A stretch of 64,000 nt of DNA from NCBI RefSeq assembly GCF_007860105.1, contig NZ_SJPU01000002.1, positions 669,525 to 733,524 of the forward strand, read 5' to 3'. Of this stretch, positions 46,570 to 56,463 are shown in pieces; the stretch's first letter is position 1, and each line of letters opens with the position of its first letter. Under the pieces are notes generated by a model. The model had not been told where the DNA came from. It searched no databases and worked only from the letters and a program-made list of their open reading frames with translations. Made by a program: the position numbers and the translations under genes. This DNA is from Allorhodopirellula heiligendammensis (GTDB lineage: Bacteria; Planctomycetota; Planctomycetia; Pirellulales; Pirellulaceae).

Positions 46570-48270
46570 TCAGTCGTCAGTTGATTCGTCGACCGGGTTT
46601 TCGAGCACTTCTTCAATGGGGGACTCTCTCTCTGCGGGTGGGGTTTCAATTTCTTCTGCAGTATCAGCCTCATCAGCAGCATCCTCAGCACTGCCATCGG
46701 GGGCTTCATCACCCATCGCATCATCTGATTCAGCTTCGCCGATACCAGCGGTGTCTTGCTCCCCTACGGTCATGATGGGCTGCGTGAGGAACGGTGACGG
46801 CCAACCACCGCCGAGGGACCGGTAGATCGCCACCACGCTTTGGGCGACATCACCTTTGGCTGCGGCGGCAGATACTTCTTGCTGCGTCTTCGTATTTTGG
46901 ACGCTGAACACACGGTTGAAGTCGATTTCCTCGCCCTCCAAGAATTGCAGGGTGATCAACTCGTTCGTTTTGTCGGCGGCTTCGGCAGCTTCGAGTTGCA
47001 GTCGCAGCCGTTCTTGGTTCTTTAGGAACTCCACGATGGCATTCTCGGCCTCCAGATTGGCGTTGAGTGCGGTTTGTCGATAGGCTGCCAACAGCTCTTG
47101 GAAGCGGGCCTCCTGAAGTTCAATATTCCCAACTAATCGTCCGTAATTCAGGACATTCCAGTCGAAACTGGGACCCACCGATCCGAAACCGGAACCACCG
47201 CGGAACAGGCCATCAAACTGGTCCGAACTTCTGCCGACTGTTCCCACCAAGGCGATGTGTGGATACAGCTCGGATTCGGCCACACCGATTAATGCACTTT
47301 GCGAGGCGAGCAACCGTTCTGCGCGGCGTACGTCGGGTCGTTGCAGTAGCGTGGAGGCTGGGATCCCAATCTCGATCTCAGGTTTGACGTCTGGAATCTT
47401 CCCCGGCCCCAGTATCTCCAGAATATCTTCGGGGGGCATACCCAGCAGAATGCACAGCAGGTTTTGTGATTGTCGAAGTGAAGTTTCGACTTGCGGGACG
47501 AGCGCCTCGGTTTGGACTAAGCTCGATTTCGCCTGTTGCACATCGACTTCACTCGATTCGCCATTGCGAAAACGAATTTCCGTCAGTTCATACGTCTTGC
47601 GTTGGTTGTCAACATTGAGCTTGATCAATTTCAAGCGTGTCTGGAGAGTGCGGATATCGATATAAGTTGCCGCGACGTCGGCCACCAGCGTAACCACCAC
47701 GTCCCCGAATTCGTAAATGGATGCATCCAAATCCGCGTCTGCCGACTCAATCGCGCGGCGGTAGCGTCCCCAGAAGTCGATCTCCCAAGCCAGGCCGAAC
47801 GACCCCCGCCAAGCGCTGAAGTGTCGATCGCCGCCGGAGCCTGTCCGAAGGTTGTGCGAGTAGTCGGCTGAAACGGATTGCTGTTGCGGGAAAAAATTAC
47901 CGACGACAATCTGCCGAAGTGCGCGCGCTTGCGTGATTCTCGCTCCGGCTTGCCGGACGGTCAGGTTCTGTGAGTACGCTTCGGTGATCAGTTGATTGAG
48001 AACCGGATCATTGAACGAGGCCGCCCACCAGGCCGTGGCGTCCACCGGACCCCCGATCAACCGCCGATCATCGGCATCGATCCAGTCTCGTGCAATGGGA
48101 GCGCACGGTTTGCGATAATTGGGACCCACCTTGAATCCGTTGTCGACCCAATCTCGCGGACTCGTGCATCCCAAACCGAACATTGCGATCCAGGCAAACG
48201 CCCATGACAGCCCTAGCCGTGCTTGGCGGGCCGCGATGATCGCAATTCGTCTCAGTTTACACCGCATCAT
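46570..48270 (-). CDS. Outer-membrane factor of an RND efflux pump (TolC/NodT lipoprotein)
   Basis: 566 aa. The N-terminal membrane segment ends in a lipobox (MFGLGCTSP), so it is a lipoprotein anchored to the outer membrane. Typical NodT-family features follow: KVGPNYRKP, WWASFNDPVLNQLI, and the paired TolC repeats (QAGARITQARALRQIV, IEIGIPASTLLQRPDVRRAERLL). The C-terminal 85 residues are strongly acidic with Glu/Ala/Asp runs, longer than in most OMFs. It is divergent from the adaptor and RND pump genes (48.6-53.0 kb), giving a complete tripartite exporter across three genes. Confidence 0.9.
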   Translation of the reverse strand: MMRCKLRRIAIIAARQARLGLSWAFAWIAMFGLGCTSPRDWVDNGFKVGPNYRKPCAPIARDWIDADDRRLIGGPVDATAWWAASFNDPVLNQLITEAYSQNLTVRQAGARITQARALRQIVVGNFFPQQQSVSADYSHNLRTGSGGDRHFSAWRGSFGLAWEIDFWGRYRRAIESADADLDASIYEFGDVVVTLVADVAATYIDIRTLQTRLKLIKLNVDNQRKTYELTEIRFRNGESSEVDVQQAKSSLVQTEALVPQVETSLRQSQNLLCILLGMPPEDILEILGPGKIPDVKPEIEIGIPASTLLQRPDVRRAERLLASQSALIGVAESELYPHIALVGTVGRSSDQFDGLFRGGSGFGSVGPSFDWNVLNYGRLVGNIELQEARFQELLAAYRQTALNANLEAENAIVEFLKNQERLRLQLEAAEAADKTNELITLQFLEGEEIDFNRVFSVQNTKTQQEVSAAAAKGDVAQSVVAIYRSLGGGWPSPFLTQPIMTVGEQDTAGIGEAESDDAMGDEAPDGSAEDAADEADTAEEIETPPAERESPIEEVLENPVDESTDD

Positions 48271-48609
48271 ACTTCTCGGAAAATAGGAAAAGTCCTCTCC
48301 CGTCCTACCTTCGGTGGATGATGCACATTTGGTACAATCAATCGCACGCCCCCTGAATAAGTTAACTCGTGCTCATAGATGACGGCCTCAAAGTCACCCT
48401 GATCGGCATAGCCGGTCGAGCCTGACACCTGACCTGCCGTTACCCACCCCTTACTATGGGCAGCCGTCACGGGATGACGTAAAGAATTGCAGAGCAGAAT
48501 GCCATGGTTTGACACCAATGGGTTATGCGAAGTGTTCATTGATCCATTTCGGGATGCATCTTCCTTGATTTGATCCACCACCAATGCTTACTCCACGCGG
48601 TTCCAGTAC
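48271..48609. other. 339-bp region between divergent efflux genes
   Basis: Probably holds both promoters of the efflux system. A minus-strand frame is open for about 100 codons but matches nothing and has no ribosome-binding site. No TetR- or MarR-like regulator gene is found here, so control of the pump is not visible. Confidence 0.4.
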
Positions 48610-49860
48610 ATGGCAGCGTCATCAACTCAATCTTCCAGTTTCGTCGGTGTCGTGCTGCGATTAGCCATCCCATGCATTATTCTGGCCGCAGGATGGTTTG
48701 GGTTCCAACGTCTAGCGAGTGAAATTGAGCGTGCTCCCCTGCCGGAGCCCAAGAAGGTATTGCTTCGTTCTCGCATCGAGGAGATCAACGTCGTTGATTA
48801 TCCAGTGGTGGTGACGACGCACGCTGTCGTGCAAGCTCATAACCGGATCATGCTGACATCGGAAGTCTCAGGCACAGTCACGAAGACGAGTGCTTCGTTT
48901 GAGGTCGGTGCGTACTTCAAAGCGGGAGAGGTGCTTGTCGAAATTGATCAGAGTGACTATCTCACCGCGCTCGCGATCGCCGAGTCCGAGCTGGCGGTGG
49001 CCAAGTCCGAACTTAAACTCGCGATCATCGTGGAGGAGCGTAAGCTGCGGCTGGTGGAGTCCAATGCTGTTCCTCAGGGGGAAGTCGAAACCGCGTCGGC
49101 AAGTCGAGAGCAGGCGGAGTCCAATGTTGCTTTGGCCGAAACCAATGTCGAGCAAGCAAAGCTGAATCTGCGCAGGACAAAATTCGTGGCGCCCTTCGAT
49201 GGCCGGGTAGTGTCGAAACTAATCGGCCGGGGGCAGATGGCAGGGGCGAATTCTCCGTTGGGTGAAGTGTTCGCGATCGACTATGCCGAAGTTCGATTGC
49301 CGGTCTCCGGCGATCAGCGAGAGTTTCTAAATCTGCCCGAATTTGCAGACGATCCTCCCCTCGAAGTGCGTCTTCAAGATGGGATTTTGCAATCCAGCGA
49401 TCTCGTCTGGGACGCGACGATCGTGCGGACGGAGGGGGTACTCGATGCAAATTCTCGCGATCTTTTCGCGATCGCACGAATCGACGATCCCTTTGGCCAA
49501 AAATCGGGCAAGCCGCCGCTGCGAATCGGCCAACCCGTCATCGCCTCGATCCAGGGCAAGGTGCTTCGCGATGTCATCGCGTTGCCACGGGCGGCCGTGC
49601 GTGAATTAGATCAAATCGTGTTGGTTGACCGAACAGATCAAACGCTGTTGCCCCTCCAAGTGAAGACGCTGTGGTCGGACGCGGATAAAGTGATCGTTTC
49701 GTCATCAGCGATCCCCCAAGGAATGTGGTTGGCAACGACACCCATGCCATTCACTCCCAGTGGAGCAAGGATCGAAATCATTCCGCCGGCAAATACAGAT
49801 GCGGCAATCTCGATTGCGGATTCCAATTCTCCTGAGTCCGACAAGAATGCCACTAATTAA
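48610..49860 (+). CDS. RND efflux periplasmic adaptor (HlyD/MFP family)
   Basis: 416 aa. One N-terminal membrane helix (VVLRLAIPCIILAAGWFGF) anchors it to the inner membrane. Then a lipoyl/barrel-sandwich domain (VVQAHNRIMLTSEVSGTVT), a helical hairpin (about 105-185) and the closing half (APFDGRVVSKLIGRGQMAGANSPLGEVF), a beta-barrel, and the membrane-proximal end (VIALPRAAV). It bridges the RND pump and the TolC-type outer channel. The pump gene follows after nine bases. Confidence 0.92.
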   Translation: MAASSTQSSSFVGVVLRLAIPCIILAAGWFGFQRLASEIERAPLPEPKKVLLRSRIEEINVVDYPVVVTTHAVVQAHNRIMLTSEVSGTVTKTSASFEVGAYFKAGEVLVEIDQSDYLTALAIAESELAVAKSELKLAIIVEERKLRLVESNAVPQGEVETASASREQAESNVALAETNVEQAKLNLRRTKFVAPFDGRVVSKLIGRGQMAGANSPLGEVFAIDYAEVRLPVSGDQREFLNLPEFADDPPLEVRLQDGILQSSDLVWDATIVRTEGVLDANSRDLFAIARIDDPFGQKSGKPPLRIGQPVIASIQGKVLRDVIALPRAAVRELDQIVLVDRTDQTLLPLQVKTLWSDADKVIVSSSAIPQGMWLATTPMPFTPSGARIEIIPPANTDAAISIADSNSPESDKNATN

Positions 49861-49869
49861 CGACTACCT

Positions 49870-52800
49870 ATGATTCGCTGGTTTACAACAAATGGGATCG
49901 CTGCGAACTTCCTGATGCTCGCGATTTTGATCGCGGGCGTTTATACGGCGTTCTATAAGATTCCGCTGGAGGTATCCCCTGAGCGGACCATGGCGTCGGT
50001 CCGTATTGAAATGACGTACCGCGGTGGAACCGCCAAAGATGTCGAGCAAGCCATTCTCATTCCCATCGAAGAGTCGCTCGAAGGGGTCGAGGGCATCCGC
50101 GATATCATCTCGGAGGGGCGCCAGGGTAGCGGTCGTATTTCGGTAGAAGCCGAACCAGGGGCAGACCTCCGCACGTTGATGGATGATGTCTCCGCTCGCA
50201 TCGATACCATCACCACCTTTCCCGACGAAACCGAACGACCTCAGATTTCCATCCCCGATTCGTCGAATTGGTGGGAGGTGTTGAGTATCGCCGTCACGGG
50301 ACATTTGAGTCCTCACGAATTACGCGAAGTTGCACGCAAGGTCCAGGAAGATGTGATTGCACTTCCCGGGGTCAGCCGCGCGCAGGTCCAAGGTGATCGT
50401 GAATACGAAATCAGCGTGGAGGTGGATACGACCAAGCTTTTAGCGTTTGGGTTGAGTTTGCAGGATCTGACCAGTGCGATCCAGCAATACTCGATCGATT
50501 TGCCAGCGGGCTCGATTAATAGCGCCAGTGGTACCTTCATTATTCGAACACGCGGCCAAGCATATTCCGAGCAGGAATTCAAGGATGTGCCCATTCTCGC
50601 CGCCAATGGTTCCTATGTAAGCTTGGGTGAAGTCGCGACCATTACCGACGGATTTGAAGAAGGCGAGAAGATCGTTGAATTCAACGGTAAGCCCGCCTTA
50701 TTCGTCGAGGTAATGCGCACCGGAAATGAAAATGCCATCGAGATTTCGGACAAGGTGCATGAATACGTCCGTAATGAGCGGAGTCGGTTCCCCGAGGGAA
50801 TCGAGTTGTTCATCTGGGACGACGAATCGGTAGAAATTCGAGGTCGACTGACAACGCTCATCGAATCGATGTTGCAAGGCAGTTTGCTGGTCATGTTGTT
50901 ACTCGGCCTCTTCCTCCGGCCTGGCTTGGCATTCTGGATCGTTGCGGGCATCCCGGTGGGTTTCGCTGGCGGCGTGATGCTGATGCCGTGGTTTGGCGTC
51001 ACCGCCAATGTCATGAGCTTGTTCGGTTTTATTATTGTCGTTGGGATTGTCGTCGACGATGCAATCGTGACCGGCGAGAATGTCTACCTGAAAATGAAGG
51101 ACGGGATGTCTCCTCTCGAAGCCGCAGTGGAGGGTACCCAGGAGGTCGCGATCCCGGTCACTTTCGGTGCGTTGACGACCATGGTGGCGTTCATTCCGCT
51201 GATGTTCTTTGAAGGTAGTTGGGGTGATTTTGCATCTCAGGTGCCGCCGATTGTGGCTCCCGTCCTGCTCTTCTCACTGGTGGAATCGAAATTCATCCTT
51301 CCGGCCCACCTCAAACATTTACGACCGGTTCCTCATAACAATCCGATCACCAGAATCCAGACTTGGATTGCCAATGGTCTGGAGTATTTCATTGAGCGGT
51401 TTTATCAACCCTGCCTGCAGTTCTCAGTGCATCATCGTGCGTCCGTATTGGCAATCTTTGCGTCCGCGATGCTGCTGATGGTTGGTTATTGCTTGAGCGG
51501 TCGCATGGAGTTCATTGCTTATCCGTCTGTCGAGCAGCAGAGGATTAGCGCCGAACTCGATATGCCGGACGACACCTCGCTGGAGACAACCGCTCTTTAT
51601 ATGGATCGGATCGAAGCGGCCTTGCAGCAACTTCAGCAAGAATTCATTGATCCTGGGACGGGCGAGTCACTCGTTCGTAATATTTCCAAGCTCGTTGGTG
51701 CTAGCCGGATCCACCGCGACTTCGATAAGTCGCGAGGCGCGATAACTTTCGAGGTCTTAGCCCCGTCGCTTCGTAGTTCCACGGGGCCACGCAACAGCGA
51801 CCTCTCTGCGAGATGGAACGAGTTGATTGGGCCGATTCCCGAGGCCACCGAGTTCCGCATTCGTTCCGAATCGAGCATCAGCCGAGATCGAAATACCGAC
51901 AATGCGAACTTGAACATCGAACTACGCGGTCCGATGTCACCAGAAAAAGCCAGCGTCGCCCGGAAAATCAAGGCACTGCTTGAAGATTACAAAGAGTTTA
52001 ACTCGGCGTGGGCAAACATTAATTATGGCCAGGACGAATTGGAATTGCGGCTCAAACCGCTAGCTGCCGAAATCGAACTGACGCAGCAAGTGCTCGCTCA
52101 GCAGGTCCGCCAGTCCTTCTTTGGTGAAGAGGCTCAGCGCTTGCAGCGAGGAATTGATAGTATTCGGGTCATGGTTCGACTGCCTCTCGAGCAGCGGGAA
52201 ACACTTCATACCCTGGAGCGGATGCGAGTGCGCACGCCGCGGGGGGCAGACGTTCCACTATCGACGGTTGCAGATATTGCCTTCACCAAGGCACCTTCAT
52301 CAGTAGAGCGGAAGAATGGGGCCGAGATCCTGCGCTGTGGCGCTCAACCCATCGACGAAACCGTCGACCTGCTAGCGATCGCCAATGAGCTCTCTCCGAA
52401 GATTGAAGAGTTGTGCCAGGAAAACAATCTCAGCTTCCAATACATCGGTTATGTGGCCGAAGCTGAAGATACGCAGCGAAAGACGATTCTCAGTTCCTGT
52501 CTGTTGGCCTTTGTCCTGTATGGACTGCTCGCCATTGCCTTGAAATCATTGGGGCAGCCATTCTTCGTATTGCTGGCAGTGCCGTTCGCCATTATCGGAG
52601 CGCTGCTGGGACATATCGCGATGGATATCACCCCGTCGTATCTATCCGTTTTCGGGATGCTGGCGCTGGCGGGAGTTGCCGTCAATGACACGCTCGTCAT
52701 GGTTGACTATGTCAATCAGCGTCGTGCCGAGGGGGCGACCCTCCGTGAAGCAGCCCTCCAGGCTGGTGCCAGACGATTCCGCCCGATCATGTTGACGTCT

Positions 52801-53043
52801 GTTACGACCTTTGTGGGCCTGGTGCCGCTGCTAACGGATAAATCTTTGCAGGCTCAATTTCTCATACCGATGGCGGCATCGCTCGCCTTTGGAGTGATGT
52901 TTGCCACCGTCGTGACGCTGTTCCTGATTCCTTGTGCGCTGCTTGCTGCGGATGATATCGGGAGAATGTTGTCGGCAATCAAGCGGTGGTACTTCCGGCC
53001 ATTTTCAGCTGAGGATCAAACGATCGAGCAAGATGCTCGCTAG
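49870..53043 (+). CDS. RND multidrug efflux transporter (AcrB/HAE1 type)
   Basis: 1057 aa. Twelve membrane helices in two repeats are visible with large periplasmic loops: helix 1 at about 10-28 (IAANFLMLAILIAGVY), then the block from about 330. The proton-relay Asp pair lies in GIVVDDAIVTGENVY; the second repeat has GVAVNDTLVMVDYVN at the matching place. Early in the protein comes YRGGTAKDVEQAILIPIEESLEG, typical of AcrB/MexB and CzcA pumps. Substrate range not predictable. No frame damage. The gene is followed by a strong hairpin at 53180-53216. Confidence 0.94.
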   Translation: MIRWFTTNGIAANFLMLAILIAGVYTAFYKIPLEVSPERTMASVRIEMTYRGGTAKDVEQAILIPIEESLEGVEGIRDIISEGRQGSGRISVEAEPGADLRTLMDDVSARIDTITTFPDETERPQISIPDSSNWWEVLSIAVTGHLSPHELREVARKVQEDVIALPGVSRAQVQGDREYEISVEVDTTKLLAFGLSLQDLTSAIQQYSIDLPAGSINSASGTFIIRTRGQAYSEQEFKDVPILAANGSYVSLGEVATITDGFEEGEKIVEFNGKPALFVEVMRTGNENAIEISDKVHEYVRNERSRFPEGIELFIWDDESVEIRGRLTTLIESMLQGSLLVMLLLGLFLRPGLAFWIVAGIPVGFAGGVMLMPWFGVTANVMSLFGFIIVVGIVVDDAIVTGENVYLKMKDGMSPLEAAVEGTQEVAIPVTFGALTTMVAFIPLMFFEGSWGDFASQVPPIVAPVLLFSLVESKFILPAHLKHLRPVPHNNPITRIQTWIANGLEYFIERFYQPCLQFSVHHRASVLAIFASAMLLMVGYCLSGRMEFIAYPSVEQQRISAELDMPDDTSLETTALYMDRIEAALQQLQQEFIDPGTGESLVRNISKLVGASRIHRDFDKSRGAITFEVLAPSLRSSTGPRNSDLSARWNELIGPIPEATEFRIRSESSISRDRNTDNANLNIELRGPMSPEKASVARKIKALLEDYKEFNSAWANINYGQDELELRLKPLAAEIELTQQVLAQQVRQSFFGEEAQRLQRGIDSIRVMVRLPLEQRETLHTLERMRVRTPRGADVPLSTVADIAFTKAPSSVERKNGAEILRCGAQPIDETVDLLAIANELSPKIEELCQENNLSFQYIGYVAEAEDTQRKTILSSCLLAFVLYGLLAIALKSLGQPFFVLLAVPFAIIGALLGHIAMDITPSYLSVFGMLALAGVAVNDTLVMVDYVNQRRAEGATLREAALQAGARRFRPIMLTSVTTFVGLVPLLTDKSLQAQFLIPMAASLAFGVMFATVVTLFLIPCALLAADDIGRMLSAIKRWYFRPFSAEDQTIEQDAR

Positions 53044-53179
53044 AGCGCCATTCGTGCGTGGCATCCGGTGCGGTGGATGCAGTTGCGTCCTCACCACAGT
53101 CCCCCAGGCGCACTCTCGCAATCCACGGTATTCCAGCCTTCGAGCGTAGCGAAAGCCGTTCGATCTCTAGCCTATCGAC

Positions 53180-53216
53180 GCGTCCTGTAGCGTAGGCGAA
53201 TTCCGCTACAGGACGC
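53180..53216. terminator. Perfect 13-bp hairpin between convergent genes
   Basis: GCGTCCTGTAGCG (53180-53192) and CGCTACAGGACGC (53204-53216) are exact complements with an 11-base loop. A second hairpin, AGCACC/GGTGCT, is at 53232-53248, just before the DUF6807 gene end. Together they could terminate transcription from both sides, although no T run exists. Confidence 0.5.
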
Positions 53217-53256
53217 TCTGTGAGCCACCTTAGCACCTTAGCGGTGCTCGTGTTCA

Positions 53257-54462
53257 TCACTCGACGTTTTCTGCTGCATAGGCATCGTAATGCTGCCGCG
53301 TTTTCTCTGCATCAAACATGCCATTGTGTAGCACCAAGCGGAAGTGCAATGTCAGCGTCTGTCCCTCTTCAATCTTCACGCCGTCATAGGCAGGGGCGCC
53401 AAAGTGGTGTCTGCCGAAGGGGTTCGCAGCGAATAAACCATAGCTGCGCACATGCCAGTAGCAATCCGGTAGCTTATTGCCCGGATGGTACATCATCGTG
53501 ATGCCAGCCCGTGCCCAAGTAGAGGCGTCTTTAGCCGTGACTTTCGCATCGCCCTCGGGCAGTTCCGGCGGTGCAATTGGGCCGCTGTAGTCAACCCAGT
53601 TGGAGATCTTTCCCCAGGTGTCGTTGTCTTTCAGGCCTTCGGCATTGTGGATCTCACCGCCAAGTTTCGCATCCACCTTGACGGTGCCCGCCATCCGCAC
53701 TCCAAGCGATCCCTCCTTAGTGTCGCCAAACGTCACATCACCGTCACTGGCGATGAGCTTGATTGTGACATCCATGATCGTGTCACCGAGATGCTCATGA
53801 AATCGAAACTGACGCTCGTCACTTAGCAATCGCTTACCATCGGGAGCTATCCAATCATTGCTGGTGCTGAGGTCGCAATGCCCCGAATTTTTTGCGACAC
53901 CATCGATCACGACCGACGATTGTGAGGCGTTGCTGCTGGCCGTTCGCTGTACAATCTGGCCAAACTCGCCGTCGGTGGGAGTTGCCCAAAAGTCGACCCC
54001 ATTGACGTCACCGTGGTCAAACCACATCGACCGGTGATGAGGATGATCATGCTTCTCGAATCGGCTCGCGACCGAAGCGTTTTGCTCTGCGGCACCATAC
54101 GGTTGCATCGGAAAATTACGCGTCAGTGGCAGGCCAGCGGGCGACAGAAGTGGGTAAAAACCTGGAGTACCATCGAGATCAGCGTGATAGGTAGCCAGCA
54201 CCCGATCGCCCTGGCTGAACCGCCAAACGGCGCCGGTCTCGCCGTCGGCGCTCGATTCAATCCGAAAGCCTGCGGCGGTCCCCGTTGTTCCTGTCGTTCC
54301 GTGCGAGCTGCTGGTCGAACTCGACGCGGTAGCCTCCGATCGAATCTCAATTGCGGCGTTCTGCTGAGCATTCAGCCGCGCAGGCCCAGCAACGGCGCAC
54401 AGTCCGGCAGTCAGTCCGAAGAAGGTCACTTTGCGTAGGGTACAATAGAGCACTGTTTTCAT
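53257..54462 (-). CDS. Exported DUF6807 (PmoA-like) protein
   Basis: 401 aa from the ATG at 54462, followed by a signal peptide (FFGLTAGLCAVAGPARLNA). A Ser/Thr/Gly-rich linker (ASSSTSSSHGTTGTTGTA) follows, then the conserved DUF6807 core: NFPMQPYG, HDHPHHRSMWFDHGDVNGVDFW (three or four histidines, probably metal-binding), and SYGLFAANPFGRHHF near the end. Such proteins are often annotated as methane-oxygenase PmoA family, a name from weak similarity only; they are abundant in planctomycetes and are thought to act on carbohydrates. The reaction is unknown. Not linked to other genes here. Confidence 0.88.
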   Translation of the reverse strand: MKTVLYCTLRKVTFFGLTAGLCAVAGPARLNAQQNAAIEIRSEATASSSTSSSHGTTGTTGTAAGFRIESSADGETGAVWRFSQGDRVLATYHADLDGTPGFYPLLSPAGLPLTRNFPMQPYGAAEQNASVASRFEKHDHPHHRSMWFDHGDVNGVDFWATPTDGEFGQIVQRTASSNASQSSVVIDGVAKNSGHCDLSTSNDWIAPDGKRLLSDERQFRFHEHLGDTIMDVTIKLIASDGDVTFGDTKEGSLGVRMAGTVKVDAKLGGEIHNAEGLKDNDTWGKISNWVDYSGPIAPPELPEGDAKVTAKDASTWARAGITMMYHPGNKLPDCYWHVRSYGLFAANPFGRHHFGAPAYDGVKIEEGQTLTLHFRLVLHNGMFDAEKTRQHYDAYAAENVE

Positions 54463-54611
54463 CGTTCTTTTATCTCGGGGAATCGTGGTAGCAGATATCT
54501 TTGCCAAGATCGCTATCCTAGCAGCCCGTCATCCCGGGGTGTGAAAAAACGAAAAACCATGCTGGCTCGAGTTGGCTGGTACGGCTGGTTCTAATTTTTG
54601 GGAAATGAAAG

Positions 54612-55523
54612 ATGAAGTTAACAATCGTGGGAATGGGGCGTGTGGGTTCAGCGATCGCGTTTGCGGCAACGATGGAACCGATCGTCAGCGAACTCTGGTT
54701 GCTCAATCGCTCGATCGAGAAAGCCGAAGGCGACGCGATGGACCTCACCCACGCCAGTGCGCTTCGCAATAGCAATATGACGATTCAGGCTGGTACGATC
54801 GAGGATGCCGCTGGCAGCGATGTCATCGTGTTCACCGCATCGGTGTCACCCACGCGCGCGGACTGGAAACGCTCCGACCTCGCGGCAGGAAATAAACCCC
54901 TGCTCGAACATTGGCTGCCCGCCCTGGCGGAATCCAGTCCCAACGCGGTTTTAATCATGGTCAGCAATCCCGTCGATGTCATGACGTACGCGGCGATCCA
55001 AATCACCGGATTCCCGCCCGAGCGGGTCATTGGCACGGGCACCCTGCTCGACAGCATTCGGTACCGAGCGTCACTCTCACACGAGCTGGAGATCCACTCC
55101 GATGATATTCGTGCATACATCTTGGGTGAACATGGCGATGATCAGTTTGCGGCACACTCAGTGGCGATGACCGGGGGGGAAAAGTTTTTCCCGAGCGAAA
55201 CCAGTCGCCGGCTTTTTCGTGAAACCGTGAACGTGGGCTACGAGGTCTATAATCGGAAAGGGTACACCAACTACGGGATCGCGCTGGCGACAATGTCGAT
55301 CGTGGATTCCATCGTGTACGACTTGCGTCACACCATGCCGGTCAGTGTGCTCGTCGATGGTTTTCTCGGCGTGGATGACGTCTGCCTGTCTCTGCCGACG
55401 GTCATCGGCCGCAGCGGCGTCACCCGCATTCTGCACCCACCGCTCTCGGAGGAAGAGGCAGCGGCGTTTCGACATTGCGCCGCCAAGGTGCGCGAAACCA
55501 TCGAAACGATGGCGAGCGAATAG
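54612..55523 (+). CDS. Lactate/malate dehydrogenase family protein
   Basis: 303 aa. The NAD-binding motif VGMGRVGSAIAFA is at the N-terminus, followed by MDLTHAS, VSNPVDVMTYAA, GTGTLLDSIRYR and the catalytic histidine in GEHGDDQF. Lactate and malate dehydrogenases differ by one residue in the mobile loop (Gln or Arg); here the loop reads SVSPTRADWKRSDL and cannot be placed surely, so I do not choose between them. The enzyme reduces pyruvate or oxaloacetate with NADH in the cytoplasm. No other carbon-metabolism gene flanks it. Confidence 0.88.
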   Translation: MKLTIVGMGRVGSAIAFAATMEPIVSELWLLNRSIEKAEGDAMDLTHASALRNSNMTIQAGTIEDAAGSDVIVFTASVSPTRADWKRSDLAAGNKPLLEHWLPALAESSPNAVLIMVSNPVDVMTYAAIQITGFPPERVIGTGTLLDSIRYRASLSHELEIHSDDIRAYILGEHGDDQFAAHSVAMTGGEKFFPSETSRRLFRETVNVGYEVYNRKGYTNYGIALATMSIVDSIVYDLRHTMPVSVLVDGFLGVDDVCLSLPTVIGRSGVTRILHPPLSEEEAAAFRHCAAKVRETIETMASE

Positions 55524-55798
55524 AAAAGCGAAGCACTGGATTCGACCCAGCCAGGACTGGAGGTCTTCAACGTTCAGGCGGATCGTCACGGGGAGGCGAA
55601 CGCTCGCTTTAGCTCCTGTGAACCGCTTACCATACCTCGATCGCTCCGGTCACCTGTTGGCGTTGGCGAGTAGGACGATACCCCGAAATCTGGCCTGTTT
55701 GGCTGCTCGCACGCGCCGGTGCCAACGATACCTTATGCTGAGGGCGTAACTCAGGCAGTGGGGTCTGAGGGCAATGATCGCCTTGGGGAAGAGATCAG

Positions 55799-56269
55799 AT
55801 GTCGAAGCGGACTCTCAATGGTATTGTTGAGGTGGTGTGTACCATCGCCTTGCTGGGATGCGTGCTGGTTGTGCGGAGGCTGGATTCTCGGCGAGAGGTA
55901 GTGTCGGATCCAGAGCGGTCGCCACCAATGACACAGGAAACCTTGGATCTCGTTTTGGCATATATAGGCAACGACATCGAGGCCGACACGCGCCGCCACA
56001 GCGCCGATCAGTTCCCTCCCATTGAGATGATGCTCGATCAGGATAGCACCAAGATTGTGATTGAGTTCAATCAGGAAACCAGCGAGATTACAGGGTGGGT
56101 GACACTTATCGGAGCTGCTGGTCGGGTCAGGGCAGAGTGCGACGAGGATCCGATGGTGATCGCGGCGGCACTTTATGACGGCTGTGTCAGGTCCGCCGGT
56201 GATAGAGGCTACATCTGCGAACGCTTCTATCCTCAGTATCTCGAAAAGCGAACCTCAGCATTTCCTTAG
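55799..56269 (+). CDS. Small membrane-anchored hypothetical protein
   Basis: 156 aa, ATG at 55799 with GGAAGAGA upstream. One N-terminal membrane helix (VEVVCTIALLGCVLVV) is followed by a soluble region of alternating acidic and hydrophobic residues (DSTKIVIEFNQETSEITGWVTLIG). Residues about 50-150 could form one small alpha/beta domain, exposed in the periplasm. No family is recognised. A hairpin follows 29 bp after its stop. Confidence 0.65.
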   Translation: MSKRTLNGIVEVVCTIALLGCVLVVRRLDSRREVVSDPERSPPMTQETLDLVLAYIGNDIEADTRRHSADQFPPIEMMLDQDSTKIVIEFNQETSEITGWVTLIGAAGRVRAECDEDPMVIAAALYDGCVRSAGDRGYICERFYPQYLEKRTSAFP

Positions 56270-56297
56270 GTGGCCAACTGTCCGGAGGGCCGTATCC

Positions 56298-56340
56298 AAC
56301 ACAACGCCGGCAGTTTGCACCCCCGATCCGGCGGAGTGTT
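56298..56340 (+). terminator. Imperfect 13-bp hairpin after the membrane protein gene
   Basis: AACACAACGCCGG and CCGGCGGAGTGTT pair with two mismatches across a 17-base loop. It begins with AAC and ends with GTT like an integron attC, but at 43 bp it is much shorter than the 83-bp sites in the array; a terminator is the simpler reading. Confidence 0.35.
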
Positions 56341-56463
56341 GAAGAAAACGCATCGCCGCCTCCAGAATCAACTGGGCCGAGCAAGCCCGTCATCCGCGCA
56401 CTCAAAGCAGATGGGAAGTGCTGGATGATTTCCATCAAGAGGTTCCGGTGAACGAGGTTCGAT

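Noticed and set aside
48267..48584. 105-codon minus-strand frame between the efflux genes
   Set aside because: No homology, no ribosome-binding site and it overlaps the start of the OMF gene.
56298..56340. AAC...GTT hairpin considered as a further attC
   Set aside because: At 43 bp it is half the length of the real sites, lacks bulges on one arm and lies on the wrong side of the integrase; a terminator explains it better.
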